A DNA stretch of 64,000 bases from Hexactinellida sp. DTS-2022 (lineage: Eukaryota; Porifera; Hexactinellida): contig JAPNXP010000007.1 in NCBI GenBank assembly GCA_028753945.1, positions 4,030,001-4,094,000 on the forward strand, read 5' to 3'. Positions 21,644 through 32,182 of this stretch are shown here, in pieces. The notes under the pieces are model-generated. The model had not been told where the DNA came from. It saw only the letters and a program-made list of their open reading frames with translations, and searched no databases. How positions within the stretch are numbered: the stretch's first letter is position 1; every line of letters begins with the position of its first letter. The position numbers and the translations under genes are program-made.

Positions 21644-22207
21644 CACTAACCAGCCAAAGGTATTTGAACAATTGGAAGTTTGATGCAGACACAAAGGTCG
21701 TCTGGTAACTAATTAACTAGTGTTTAAACTACTCTGTAATGACCTTAAATTTCTTACTATAGTTATAAATTTATGAAAATTGTGATTTCAAGAGATTTTA
21801 GAAAATATCTATGAAGTGGCATAAGTGTCTCTGACATGTGCCAATTGTGGCACAAGTGGCACAAAATGTAATGTGGCTGTATCTCAGTAGAATATAATCG
21901 TATTGATTTGAAATTATGCACCTAGAGTAATTCGAACATGTGGAATTCAAATCTGCAATCAGACGTTCTATATTCTCATTGCAACTTAATGATTAGTAAT
22001 TATATATATAATTAGCTAATCATATATTTAATGAGTTTAACACCTCCATATAAATTTAAATTCAAAAATTTTGCTATTTTATTATACTTAACATATCGCT
22101 TTATGTAAAGTGTTGTGTTGAAGAATCTACCAATGTTATTATGCTGCTAGAAGCCTGAATGTAAAAATACAAATTATTGCTGTTCAAATACTTTTGGCCG
22201 GTCAGTG
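21644..22207 (-). mobile_element. Tc1/mariner-like non-autonomous element (family T1), copy 2
   Basis: Ends CACTAACCAGCCAAAGG and CTTTTGGCCGGTCAGTG, flanked by TA (21642-21643, 22208-22209). 564 bp; inverse orientation to the 563-bp copy at 7394-7956. Shared interior words include AGTGGCATAAGTG and GGCACAAGTGGCAC. Inserted in the P-element fossil. Confidence 0.85.
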
Positions 22208-22421
22208 TATAATAGAACTTACGTGAATTTCGACTGGAGAAGAACACCTTCAGATAATTTATAAAAGTTGTGTCTAAGCCAATATGTGAATATAGCCTTC
22301 GGAGAGTGGATGCATGAGGCAGAGAGATACATTCTACTGATTGCAGATAAAGATAGCAACCTGAAGAGAATAATTGAGCCTTCAGAGATAGAACCAATGG
22401 TAAGACATTATAAAGAGGCTT

Positions 22422-22827
22422 CAAGGCTGGATTCGGTTAACCGTTGCTGACATCGGTTAACGGTTGGATATTTATTAACAAGTTAGCCGGTCTGTTGAAT
22501 ATCAGCAGAGTTATTGGGAAATTAATGTATAAAGTATTAAAAATTTTTGAATTTAATCAGAATATGTTTTAGTCCTAAATCCATTTCTCATCACCACTTA
22601 ATAAATTTTCTTAGACAACTTTGATTTAAATTTACTTAAAGCACGAAATGTATCGGTTAATATACTTATGCGGTTATACTTTATACAGCTGAGTCGTATT
22701 CTGTACTAGAATCAAATTTTTAGAAAGGATTTATTGTATTGAGTAGGATGGGCGGTTAACAGGTGAACCGTGGCGGGAAATCGAATTGTAACCATAGCCT
22801 CAGATCGGTTAACCAACCCCACCCTTG
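22422..22827. mobile_element. hAT-like MITE with CAAGG-GGTTAACCG ends
   Basis: Ends CAAGGCTGGATTCGGTTAAC and GGTTAACCAACCCCACCCTTG are inverse with several mismatches. Flanks GAGGCTT/GACGCTT resemble a slightly mutated target duplication. Its right 200 bp recur in inverse orientation at 49422-49592. It splits fossil 2. Confidence 0.7.
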
Positions 22828-23659
22828 GACGCTTGTTCTTTGAAACCTTCAAAATTTAAGTTGACACAAAAATTGTAGCCGATTGAAGATGCTTCCTTCC
22901 TGCAAGTTGTAATTTCCTTGGTAATTCTAACTGAACAAAATGTTGATACCAATCTTAATATCATCTTGTTGATGTGTATCAAGTTCTTGAGTTAACTGAG
23001 AAATTTGACGAACAGAAATGAGAGTGATTTGGGTTGGAATTTGATCTTAATTTACAAAACACTCACATGCAAAGTATCATCAATACAAATCTGGTGAGAC
23101 ATGGTCAGTATCGATCCAGATTGTAACTTCTTAAAATTTTGCAAGGTAGGCTGACTTGAGCGAATATACATCCCTTTTTCAGATAAATTAAGTGTCGAAA
23201 ACTTCAGCTGGATTTCATCAATATCAGAAACAGAAAAGGTTTCGCTCTCCTTTTTATATAGTCCATTACTCAACTCAAGAGCTTGATGAAAATGCCGGAT
23301 ATCAATTTCATCTCAGTCTAAACGATCTGGGTGTTCAGAAGATCCTTGTAAGTAAAAAGGACAGTTAGGTAGATTGACGGGCTTGGCATTTTCCGAAGAC
23401 CAGGTTTTCTCAAAACTTTCTTCACCGTCACCCGTGGGAATATAGAAGAGAAGTAATACTCCATTGTCACCGTAATGTTTCGCACAGATGAATACATTCA
23501 CCAACTCCCATGCATTATCTCTATGAAGAAATTTTCGCCATTCCTCTTGCACTCCTTTTGACCAATGGATCAACATTTCTAACACCAGAGTGTAATTAGT
23601 GCCGTCGTAATCGAAGGAATATTTGGACACACTACATCTATTTGGCATATTGCTAAGAA

Positions 23660-24830
23660 AGTTCCCTAGTTTCCACCTATCTTCGCCCTCTTCTTACCCC
23701 TATCATCCAATCCCATCCCCTCCTGTCCAATGACATTTATGAATCTATAGCCCAACTTTCAATTTATTCCCCAGCACACCCCCCTCCTCACTCCCCAAAT
23801 CTTCCACTATGACATTGTTAAATTTACCCTTCCCTCCCACATGCTCTGGCCCTTGAAGCTTTCGAACACTATCTCCCAAATAAACCTGAAGACTTAGACC
23901 TCCTACGCCTCATCCTATCTTATAATTTCTTAACCTCCAACTACCTATACTACCATCTTGGTCCAATAGGTATTCCAATGGGCCTTCCTCTAGCCCCTGA
24001 AATTGCGCGAGTAACAACCGCATATCTCCTGGATACACGTCTACACTTCTTCCCCCTAATGCAAGGTCACTCTATTTTGACACCTTTACTCCACCCACGA
24101 CCCGGTGTCGCTATTTTTCTCCCTTTCATCCTGGTAGAAGAAAAACGAAATACCTTGCGAGACGCTGGTTACTACATGGAACTCAGGCATTTTTTCCCCA
24201 ACTCCTACGAATTACGAACACCCATCCCCATTTCTTTCACCTCCATCGCAAAATGATCCTCAAAACCTATCTCTCCACTGTCCATAGGCTCGCCTCTATT
24301 TATTCCGACCCAAACATTGCCCTGTATACGCCCTTTCCCGGTTCCTAGGAACACTCCGTCTTTCTGGTCGTGATCTGGCCGACATAATTTCTGAGATCGC
24401 TCTTCTCTGCTTCTTTCAAAACCCAAAAGAACCCCCTCCCGAAAATGACACCATCAACTACTAGCCCTACTTCTTACCTACTTAAACCCTTCTTCTCCCT
24501 CACAGTTTACTATTTGTCTTAACCGCTGTCTCACATGCCTAGCATATCATAGTTTTCATACTCCCCATGACCACTGTCTATATAGGACAAACCGGCGCTA
24601 CCTCCCTAATAATTAATCCATCTTCTACATACCACCGCTTTACGAAGTAGTCCGCGTTAACCAGATGTGATGATCTCCACTGGCAGATCGTTTTTCTGCT
24701 TCCCCCCCCATTTTACCACCTCCACCAGTACTGCCACTGAGCCAGAAACCACAATGATTACCTGCCTCCAAATTCTCTATTCGCTTGTTACCTTTACTCA
24801 AGATACAGATCACTACTACTCTACCTTCCG
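23660..24830 (+). mobile_element. Penelope-like retroelement relic (reverse transcriptase and GIY-YIG parts)
   Basis: A C-rich, GC-richer island unlike its surroundings. Plus-strand coding traces: YNFLTSNYLYYHLGP followed by IPMGLPLAPEIA (about 23920-24010), the reverse-transcriptase block with G-x-PMG-x-x-x-(A/S)P-x-x-A. Then RKMILKTYLSTVHRLAS near 24240-24295, FLGTLRLSGRDLADIISEI near 24340-24395, and Cys-rich sequence with TVYIGQTGATSL near 24573-24610, which resembles the GIY-YIG endonuclease start. RT followed by GIY-YIG is the Penelope order. Frames are broken repeatedly and no target duplication was found; the 5' half of the RT is missing. The shift in base composition is consistent with an insertion from a compositionally different lineage. 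Confidence 0.6.
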
Positions 24831-24834
24831 ATCA

Positions 24835-25000
24835 GTGGCGTAGCCAGCTCTAGACTTGTGGTGGTGCGTCTGTGGTGCATGGGATCCTCGCGGTGGTGCA
24901 CGGGGTTGTCTTTTCTGCCCTCCCCTACCCCTATATCCCAAACAATCCTTGGCAATTCACAAAGTGCAAATCAATTTGCGAACGAAGTATAATCGGACCG
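24835..25000 (+). mobile_element. One-ended hAT-like MITE fragment
   Basis: It begins CAGTGGCGTAGCCAGCTC, a hAT-type end, followed by GTGGTGCGTCTGTGGTGCA and GGTGGTGCACGGGGTT. No matching right end was found, so it is truncated. Confidence 0.45.
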
Positions 25001-25012
25001 GTGATAGGCGAA

Positions 25013-25318
25013 TTAACTACTGCAGAAACGTCGAGGGGATTTCCAAAAGTTCATGTACAGTCCACAAAAAATTATATCCGAGATGTATTCCATTTCAAAC
25101 ATAGTGTATATAAGTATCGAAGATGATTGGGAATGCCGTTGTGCAGTTCTTAGATATTGAAGTATCCCCTTTGAAAATTTTCGAATTTCTGGTCCGATCC
25201 AAGGGGCTATCACCTTAAAAATAACATGCGATAGCATTAAAATCTTTGATGTATCTACGATAATATCCTGCTTATCCCAAGAAATGTTTACTTCTTTTTG
25301 ACTTGAGGATGAGACCAT
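25013..25318 (-). CDS. Unrecognised ORF, possible exon
   Basis: A 101-codon minus-strand frame starts MVSSSSQKEVNISWDKQDII and continues through IFKVIAPWIGPEIRKFSKG. The first 65 residues look protein-like; the tail does not. No family is recognised and splice borders were not resolved. It could be a decayed exon or chance. Confidence 0.2.
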   Translation of the reverse strand: MVSSSSQKEVNISWDKQDIIVDTSKILMLSHVIFKVIAPWIGPEIRKFSKGILQYLRTAQRHSQSSSILIYTMFEMEYISDIIFCGLYMNFWKSPRRFCSS

Positions 25319-25572
25319 TAAATAATCGATTCTACGTTAGATTGACCTGGAGACATTCCCAAACTCGAAAACGTATCCAATTTGGCATTTTTTACCCTGC
25401 AGAGTTAATTGTTCATTTCACATCAAGGTTATTATATAATAAGTTTACCTTATTTAGTAGAATTTCTGATGTGCCCTAATCTAAAGTTATATTATCATAA
25501 ACATCTTAATCAAACTATTCCAATTACATTCTCTCGATTCTTGCCAGATTATGGCTCTTTATCTTAGATATA

Positions 25573-25854
25573 CAGTCAACTCCCGTTATAACGAAGTGCT
25601 CGGGACCGTAGTTTCATTTCGTTATAAGCGGAGTTTGTTATAACCGGAGTTCGTTATAACCGGAGTAAATTAATAGATTAGCGACTAAATGGAATTTAAA
25701 TGACTTCGAGATAAGCGGAGTTTCGTTATATCCATTTCGTTGTAACCGAAGTTTTTATAATGTAATAAGATAGAAGGATTTCCGGACCAGTGAATGACTT
25801 CGTTATAAGCAGGTACTTCGGTATATCCGACTTGGTTATAACGGGAGTTGACTG
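25573..25854. mobile_element. pogo/Tigger-like MITE (family G1)
   Basis: Ends CAGTCAACTCCCGTTATAAC and GTTATAACGGGAGTTGACTG with TA on each side. Interior repeats the CGTTATAAGCGGAGTT word. Related end sequence (CAGTCGACTCCGCTTAAT) occurs at 40483 and 43703, and a decayed copy lies at about 51090-51150. Confidence 0.88.
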
Positions 25855-25883
25855 TAGGGATATGTTCTGTAGATTGCTATATA

Positions 25884-26056
25884 CAGTAGTGTTCGCATAA
25901 TAGCAATTGCTCTAATAGCAATATTGCTCTATTAGCAAGGTATTTTCTGTCCCCAAGCGAGCATTTAAAGTTATTTTTGTTCCCCTAATAGCAAGTTCGC
26001 CTATTAGCAAGCAAATTTCGTGCAAAATGCGACTTGCTATTAGGCGAACACCACTG
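25884..26056. mobile_element. TA-flanked MITE (family M1, copy 2)
   Basis: Ends CAGTAGTGTTCGCATAATAG and CTATTAGGCGAACACCACTG, with TA flanks. 173 bp; homologous to 11467-11667. Just right of it is a (TA)n run leading directly into the next MITE. Confidence 0.88.
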
Positions 26057-26076
26057 TATATATATATATATATATA

Positions 26077-26265
26077 TACAGTAGAGCCTCTGAACAACGG
26101 ACACCTTGGGACCGGAACCATTGTCCGTTATTTAGAGGTTGTCCGCTATTTAGAGGTTGTTTTTCTATTAGACATATGCTAAATAAATAAATCCGTGCCA
26201 CGAGGGTTGTCCGTTATTTAGAGGTTGTCCGCTATTTGGAGTGTCCGTTATGGGAGGCTCCACTG
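26077..26265. mobile_element. pogo/Tigger-like MITE (family G2)
   Basis: Ends CAGTAGAGCCTCTGAACAAC and ATGGGAGGCTCCACTG with TA flanks. The interior repeats GTTGTCCGCTATTTAGAGG. 189 bp, no ORF. Confidence 0.85.
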
Positions 26266-26267
26266 TA

Positions 26268-26700
26268 TAAATATTTCTTTGTAAGTTCTGAGTTGATTGA
26301 AGAAATTGGACGGTTTCGAAATATGAATTTTGGCATATAGGGGCAACAATTGGCCCCCGACAACAAGTTGAGGTTTCCAATCGAAATTTCCTACTCCTCG
26401 CCAAGTTATGACATCATTCTCACATTTCTAAAGGCGTGAAAAGAAACTTAATCGCACATAATTCGCGCCCTCTAAGAGATACAAATCTGAAAAATTAATA
26501 GAATATGCACATTAATGATACGGACACATTGGTCACACCAGATTGCCAATATGGTTACTTATTACCGCATGATGACGTGATCAATAAATTTTCAATTTGA
26601 CTATTTTAGGCCAATTTAAGCTATATAATTAATTTAGAAGTATAAACTACACGCCTACCGCTTCGCGGTTGTTGTGTGGTTGTTTTTCCAAAAATTTATC
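26268..26700 (-). repeat. Dispersed repeat family A, copy 3 (inverse)
   Basis: In inverse orientation: TCTGAGTTGATTGAAGAAAT, CCGACAACAAGTTGAGG, CGCCCTCTAAGAGATA, and ACCGCTTCGCGGTTGTTGTG near 26660. The tail abuts the MITE at 26077-26265. Confidence 0.8.
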
Positions 26701-26721
26701 TTGTTATGATAATTGGTAGAT

Positions 26722-28102
26722 CAGGGGTTCTCAACCGGGGGGGAATTTGATTTGGGGGGAAATTTTTTAACAATTTGGTCATACCTTATAATATCTCTAC
26801 AAAGTAAAATTACATAAATACATACAAAGGTGACCAAAATATACAAGTAACCATAGCATTCTATACATACATAAGGCAATGGTACGCACTCAAATTTCTG
26901 GACCAGGGATTAACTAGTATAGTCAACTAAATACTAGATGCAACTCAATTATTCTTCGAAATAACTAATCCAGGGTGCTTCTACTTATGTAATTGTTTTT
27001 TATAAAGGTAGTCATATACAAGACGCATATTTTTGAGATGCCACTTGGGCGAAATGACGTCACTTATTGTCTAATAGTCCAAATATGCCAAAACTTTGAA
27101 CGCATGTAAAATGTTAAATTTCGCTTTTTAAAACAAATCGCTGTTACTAACCATCTAGGAGTCTTTTTACATAAAATATCTCAGAATCAATTATGGAATG
27201 TTGACACATTCCTCTGTTGCTATGAAAACGTGATTTCAATGCTTGAGGTCATATCTCGAGATGAAATATAGTTACAGCTTAGTTAATGGATCCAATTGAT
27301 AGCCCGTCCTCAATTTCCTATTCAAAGATAATACATTTCGATGCTTCATCTCCAACCAATTTTTCGCAAAATGTGTATAACCGTTTGAATATATATTACA
27401 ATAATCACAATTCTCAGAAAATTGGTTGGAGATAGAGCATTGAAGTGTATTATCATTGAATAGGAAGTTGAGGACGGGCTATCAATTGGATCCATTAACT
27501 AAGCTGTAACTATATTTCTTATTGAGATATGACCTCAAGCATTGAAATCGCGTTTCCATAGCAACAGAGGAATGCGTCAACATTCCATAATTGATTCGAG
27601 GATATTTTATGTAAAATGACTCCTAGATGGGTTAGTCACAGCGATTTGTTTTAAAAAGCGAAATTCAACATTTTACATGCGTTCAAAGTTTTGGCATATT
27701 TGGACTATTAGATAATACAGTGACGTCATTTCGCCCAAGTGGCATCTCAAAAATATGCGTCTTGTACATGACCACCTTTATAAAAAACAATTACATAAGT
27801 AGAAGCACCCTGGATTAGTTATTTCGAAGAATAATTGAGTTGCATCTATTTAGTTGACTATACTAGTTAATCCCTGGTCCAGAAATTTGAGTGCGTACCA
27901 TTGCCTTATGTATAGAATGCTATGAAGTAACCTATTTACTATACAACACAATAAGTTTACTACTGATTCTTATTCATATTCTCTTTTGTTTGGAATGAAT
28001 AATATAATACAATTTACAGTTAACAATTATGGGGGGGGGGGGGGGGAAATGTCTAGAATTTCGAAAGGGGGGTAACATGATTGTTTCGTTTAAGAACCCC
28101 TG
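26722..28102. mobile_element. hAT-type element, CAGGGGTTCTC ends, hosting a fold-back
   Basis: Ends CAGGGGTTCTCAACCGG and TAAGAACCCCTG, with exact 8-bp target duplication TGGTAGAT (26714-26721, 28103-28110). Apart from the inserted fold-back (26852-27924) only about 300 bp belong to it, including poly-G near 28030-28046. No transposase. Confidence 0.9.
26852..27924. mobile_element. Fold-back element with arms of about 510 bp, nested in the hAT element
   Basis: Left arm 26852 to about 27364 and right arm about 27418-27924 are near-identical inverse copies around a 53-bp spacer. Ends CATAGCATTCTATAC and GTATAGAATGCTATG are flanked by AAGTAAC on both sides (26845-26851, 27925-27931). The 7-bp exact match may be part of an 8-9 bp duplication. 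No ORF. It postdates the hAT element. Confidence 0.9.
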
Positions 28103-28164
28103 TGGTAGATGATTAGAGGTGAAATGTTGATTGATAAATGCATAGCCTCTGGTATTGTGTTCAT

Positions 28165-28340
28165 CAGAGTGGACCATGGGTCAATGGGTCACTGGTCATG
28201 GGTTATGGGTTTGGGTTTGGGTTTGGGTTATGGGTAATGGGTCATGGGTTATGGATTTGGGTTATGGGTCATGGGTCATGGGTCATGGGTCACAAATACG
28301 ATTAGTCACGTGGGGTCATATTGACCCATGGTGCACTCTG
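28165..28340. mobile_element. hAT MITE with internal TGGGTTA-type minisatellite
   Basis: Ends CAGAGTGGACCATGGGTCAA and TTGACCCATGGTGCACTCTG, flanked by GTGTTCAT/GTGTTCAC (7 of 8 match). Between the ends lies an array of GGGTTATGGGTCAT-like 7-mers (about 28176-28292). Confidence 0.88.
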
Positions 28341-28390
28341 GTGTTCACTATTTGTAGGCACCTACCAAATCATGACCTTGAAATAGAGTA

Positions 28391-28560
28391 GTTTTTACTG
28401 TGCCGACTATACTATACCATAGTGGCCCAGTATTGAAATCACTGCCTTTAATATATTTATTTTTATTATTACTGTGCCGACTAAACAATAGTATAGTGGC
28501 CCACTTCTAATCTTACTGCCTTTAATATTTTTATTATTTTTTTTATTTTTTCTCCGTAGA
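28391..28560 (+). repeat. Tandem duplication of a roughly 75-bp unit
   Basis: TTACTGTGCCGACTA, TATAGTGGCCCA and TTACTGCCTTTAATAT recur in the same order at about 28395-28468 and 28469-28545. The copies are diverged at several bases. Confidence 0.75.
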
Positions 28561-28794
28561 CGGTGCCCTGGCTAGAGCTTTAAAGTTGATGGGCTGAAAC
28601 TTGGCAAGTAGGTGTGTATGGACCGTCTAATTTGCACCTAGGGTTACGATTTTTTATTAACACGTTTTGGACGCATATTTGACACCTTTCAAAATTTGTT
28701 TGGTCCAAAACTCAAAAAATGTTTTACTAAACCCCCAATTTTTATTTCACCATTGGATTAATCTTAAAATTCTGCGTCTGTTGGGAGGAGAAAT

Positions 28795-29542
28795 TTTAGT
28801 GTGCTTCTTCTAGTAAAAAACGTTATAGTAGGGTCCTACTATAGTTTTATACTATAAGTGCACACTGTTGAATTTACCTCTGTCGGACTTCCGGCCGACG
28901 GCCGTACGCGATGGCCTGACTAGACCATTAGGGATAGAGATTTCACATTTGGACAGGAGATATAGAATTTCCTGGAGATGATCACCTAGAAGCCCGATTT
29001 TCGCTTTTGTTTGTCAATTATATCGAAATTTGTGTTCTGGTCCAGTGACTCTTTAATAATTCGAATTAGTTATTGAAAATATAGAGGTTGTATTCTCCTA
29101 AGGGTGTTCTCTCTATATATCAATTCAAATTATTAGGTCGCTAATCAATTCTACGTTTTATTAACGATTATTTACATAAATCAGCCATCTTCTCTATATT
29201 GTAATTACTCATAGTATACTGAATACAATAGAATATATTACATAAGCCTACTAGATAATTTACTGTTGTTGATTGCCATTGGTTTGTAAGTGAATATGTG
29301 TTTCATACAAGTGCAATGAAAACACTTGGAAGTTGGAACATTTTACAAGTTGATGATGATGTCAATTATAGTATTCAAAATAGTAACGTAAATACTACAC
29401 GTATCCTAATTTCTATTTGTAATAAATATAACGAATCTTTAATTAATTTAAACATTTGAAGTCTTCACAATTCAAACAATAATTAAATTATATTACACTA
29501 AGATAAATGTAATTTTAATATTGAAATTCTACTTAAATAAAA
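28795..29542 (+). repeat. Long dispersed repeat family C, copy 1
   Basis: Homologous over most of its length with 31530-32828. Shared blocks include TTTAGTGTGCTTCT, TATACTATAAGT, GGCCTGACTAGA, GTTCTGGTCCAGT, TATATCAATTCAAAT and TAGGTCGCTAATCAATTC. No ORF or ends recognised. The stretches 28561-28794 and 29543-30078 hold nothing I can name apart from a short repeated word, AATAAATATATTGATTTAA, near 29707 and 29760. Confidence 0.7.
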
Positions 29543-30078
29543 TTGGGGAAGTGCAAATCAGAAGGAGCACACTCCCATCCCGTATGTGAGGTTGTTTTTT
29601 TAATAATGGGTTTAATTTCTGCCATAAATGGGGGTTGAAATTTATTTGTTTACTCACACTTCAATTTCTGTAAAACTGTGAAATCTAATTCCATTGTTTC
29701 AACTTGTAATAAATATATTGATTTAACTTGTTAAATCTTACTCTATTGTTTCAACTTGCGATAAATATATTGATTTAATTTATAAATTCTAGCTGGCTTC
29801 TATTTAATTGTTATTACTACACAATGAATAAAATAAAATAATATAATATAAGGAATTTGTTGACTTACTTACTCACCGTGGATAACATTGCTAAAATAAA
29901 TAACAAATAATATAATTTATTATCAATACTTAATGAATGAATGGCATTAAACTCAAGATGGTTTATGATAGACACAAACTTCAACATTATCTACCGTTCC
30001 TTGTGACTCGGACCAATTAAGAAATGGTTCTTGAAACCTTGAGGCGTTGATGACATGGCGAAAAAAATCCCAAATTGC

Positions 30079-30174
30079 AGCTGTGCCGACAGCAGGTTCC
30101 ATTGGAGGCACTATCAATAAACCACCAACAAAATATAGTGCCACCGAAGGAACATGCGTCGGCACAGGCTGCAA
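30079..30174. repeat. Short hairpin repeat (family shared with 6268-6353)
   Basis: GCAGCTGTGCCGACAGCAGG and CATGCGTCGGCACAGGCTGC close a stem that continues through GGCACTAT and ATAGTGCC. About 96 nt in all. A compact fold-back; ends and class unknown. Confidence 0.75.
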
Positions 30175-31219
30175 TTTTGGATTCTAATCATGTATTAAAT
30201 GGCTAAATACGACCATTAAGCTGAATATCCTAAATAATAAGCATTATCTACAGGTCCCAGCAATCGGAATTGTTGAGTAGAAAACTCAACTTCTGTGTAA
30301 ATGCTTTTGTGATATCAGTGGCGTACACAGTGGTGGCGCACGTGCCGTAATTACGCCACTTTTACGCAAGGTATTTCGTCAGTTGAACATAGTTGTGGTA
30401 AACAAGTTTGGACCAATGTTCTGCCAATGTGAAGAGAAATTGGGCTTGCGCGCCGGGAGGATGTCCAGTTATAGCTATTACACATATTATCACTTATATA
30501 TTGAATATTTATAATCTATATCGTGTTGTTAGTGTTATGCATCAATACTATGGTTAGCTTAAGGCTTGTCGTGGCAAATCGTGCTGTTGTCGGCCCGTAA
30601 CATGAATTTTGGAACGTACATGGTTAAGTGAAACTCAGCACATGTGTACCAGTGCATGGAAGGAGCCTCATGGAAGGAGTCTCATGGAAGGAGTGTCAAT
30701 GAGAACATGAGGGGTCTGTTGGAAATGGTCCCTATCAAAAATCGAAAGCAATATAATGGGTAACATAAAGATATTGGATAATTCAAGTTTAACGTCCACA
30801 TAAAACTGTTAGATGCGATACTGTACTGCAACATGTGCCCATTGTGCACTTATTGATATCTCGTTATCAGCAAGGCTAAACACATCAAAAATATTATTGT
30901 CAACAATTTATCCTTATAAGCAAAGGTCATGGATAAAACTTACTCAAATCTTTGCATCATAAGGGAGAAATTATTGTAGCTAGAGTAAAATGTGACAGAA
31001 ATTAGAATAATATTGATTATTCATATGATTCTATCATGGTATTTCATAATATAATCCTCTAGAATACAATTAGAGAATATTATGTAAATTTCTATAGCGA
31101 AAATTCTTAAGTAAATCGAAATCTAATCCCATTATCCATAATATATGGAATACAGGGAATCAGAAGATATAAAGAAATATAAATTAATTTCAATCTCAAA
31201 CAAAATCCTAGAATTTCAC
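30175..31219. other. Unassigned, with a short CAGTGGCG...CGCCACT unit
   Basis: A 43-bp CAGTGGCGTACACAG...ATTACGCCACT inverted pair at about 30316-30358 is probably a shrunken hAT MITE. A triplicated word, CATGGAAGGAG, sits near 30655-30690. Nothing else is recognised. Confidence 0.4.
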
Positions 31220-31504
31220 CTGTTTGTGTGCAAATTTAGCCATCACCATTGCAAGAGGATCATTCTTGTAACATAGTTGTAGAAAAGGTGTCCAACCACT
31301 CGAATCAGCGATTCGCAGGTCCACCTTCAAATGTCGGTTCTCTGTTATTTTATCAGCAATATAATCACAGATCATTTTTCCTATTACCTTGACAGTCTTG
31401 TTTGTTGTCGTACCTCTCTCGGTGATGAGATGAAGTATAGTCTGTTTAGCCAGATTAAATTTGTCGAAGTTGAAAAAATGCATAATATAGTCATCATGAA
31501 CAAC
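31220..31504 (-). CDS. Internal exon of an ankyrin-repeat host gene (candidate)
   Basis: Minus strand, 285 nt, exactly 95 codons and phase 0 at both borders. It has a pyrimidine-containing acceptor (TCGATCTCTAG) before 31504 and a donor CAG|GTGAAA after 31220. The encoded segment includes NFDKFNLAKQTILHLITERG and then VDLRIADSSGWTPFLQLC, a clear ankyrin turn-helix signature (D-x-x-x-x-D-x-x-GWTPF-x-x-x-C). A second, weaker helix pair precedes it. Ankyrin repeats mediate protein binding; the gene cannot be named from one exon. It carries no sign of transposon origin, and its intact phase suggests a functional gene transcribed leftward, with neighbouring exons probably outside the recognised parts of the window. 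It sits 25 bp left of repeat C copy 2. Confidence 0.65.
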
Positions 31505-31680
31505 CTAGAGATCGAAGGGTAACGAAATAATCATTTTAGTGTGCTTCTAGTAAAACTTCATAGTATGGTCCTAATAGGCGTAATATATACTATAAGTCGG
31601 AAATCAGGCTTCAGGCCGGCCGTATAGAGCAACCTGGCTAGAACGTCAATGTTATACTAGATTTCAAATTTGGGCAAGAG

Positions 31681-32182
31681 CAGGGAATGAAAGGTTCACG
31701 AACGAACTTATTGAACTAGAACTGAACGAACTGAACGAACGCCAACGGTATCCGAACGGCAATTGAACGAATTAAACTGAATAAAAATAAATTATAAATA
31801 TTGATCCATTAAATATAATAGGTGACTGCAAAAGTGGTAATTCCGGACATCCCTAGTGGACTCATGTCTCTTAGCTTAGATTTTAGCTTCTTAACCTGAA
31901 CTTCAATAACAGCTTGGAGGATCGAACAGTCTATCATAAACGGAATAGTTCGACCCACTTACTGTACACTGAACGAACTGAACTGAACGAATTGAACGAA
32001 CTGAACGAACTTAATTGAACGGATTGAACGGATTGAACTAACGCGGGTTAGCCCGTGAAAGAACTGAACGAAAGCTGGTGGAGCTGCAGTTAGGAGGTGA
32101 ACTTGAACGAACTGAACGTGTGTCAATTTATGATGAACTGAATTGCGTCAATTCTGTCCGTTCGTGAACCTTTCATTCCCTG
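31681..32182. mobile_element. hAT MITE, CAGGGAATGAAAGG ends
   Basis: Ends CAGGGAATGAAAGGTTCACG and CGTGAACCTTTCATTCCCTG, flanked by GGCAAGAG/GACAAGAG (7 of 8). Interior dominated by GAACGAACTGAAC repeats. The insertion is confirmed by its absence from repeat C copy 1. Confidence 0.92.

Larger units (their letters stand above)
20690..23648 (-). pseudogene. P-element (THAP) transposase fossil 2, carrying two inserted elements
   Basis: Minus strand. The THAP domain starts at 23648 (MPNRCSVSK, then EEWRKFLHRDNAWELVNVF and ICAKHY); the second zinc Cys is Lys. A long linker follows (23052-23273). Next comes a helix-rich pre-catalytic part with CISLPHASTLRRLYSH near 22290-22350, typical of P elements (LPS-x-x-TLR). 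The catalytic region has CTDDYQLNVSLFKSLAG near 21330-21380, like the D-x-x-x-N-x-x-x-F block of fossil 3. The C-terminus near 20790-21100 has FIAGYAIHS and IADRGGLKYPSDEA, the GGL-x-YPS motif of P transposase tails. Several frame changes and stops are present, so it is older than fossil 1. Insertions at 21644-22207 and 22422-22827 lie within it. Confidence 0.75.

Noticed and set aside
28176-28292. Possible telomere-like repeat
   Set aside because: Units vary (TGGGTCA, TGGGTTT, TGGGTTA), the array is bounded by hAT-type tips and a target duplication, and it does not match canonical TTAGG or TTAGGG arrays.
28155-28391. Gly/Trp-rich 78-codon frame
   Set aside because: Produced by the TGGGTTA-type minisatellite inside a hAT MITE.
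29953-30174. 73-codon minus-strand frame
   Set aside because: Lies across the short hairpin repeat; no domain and no conservation with the sister copy's frames.
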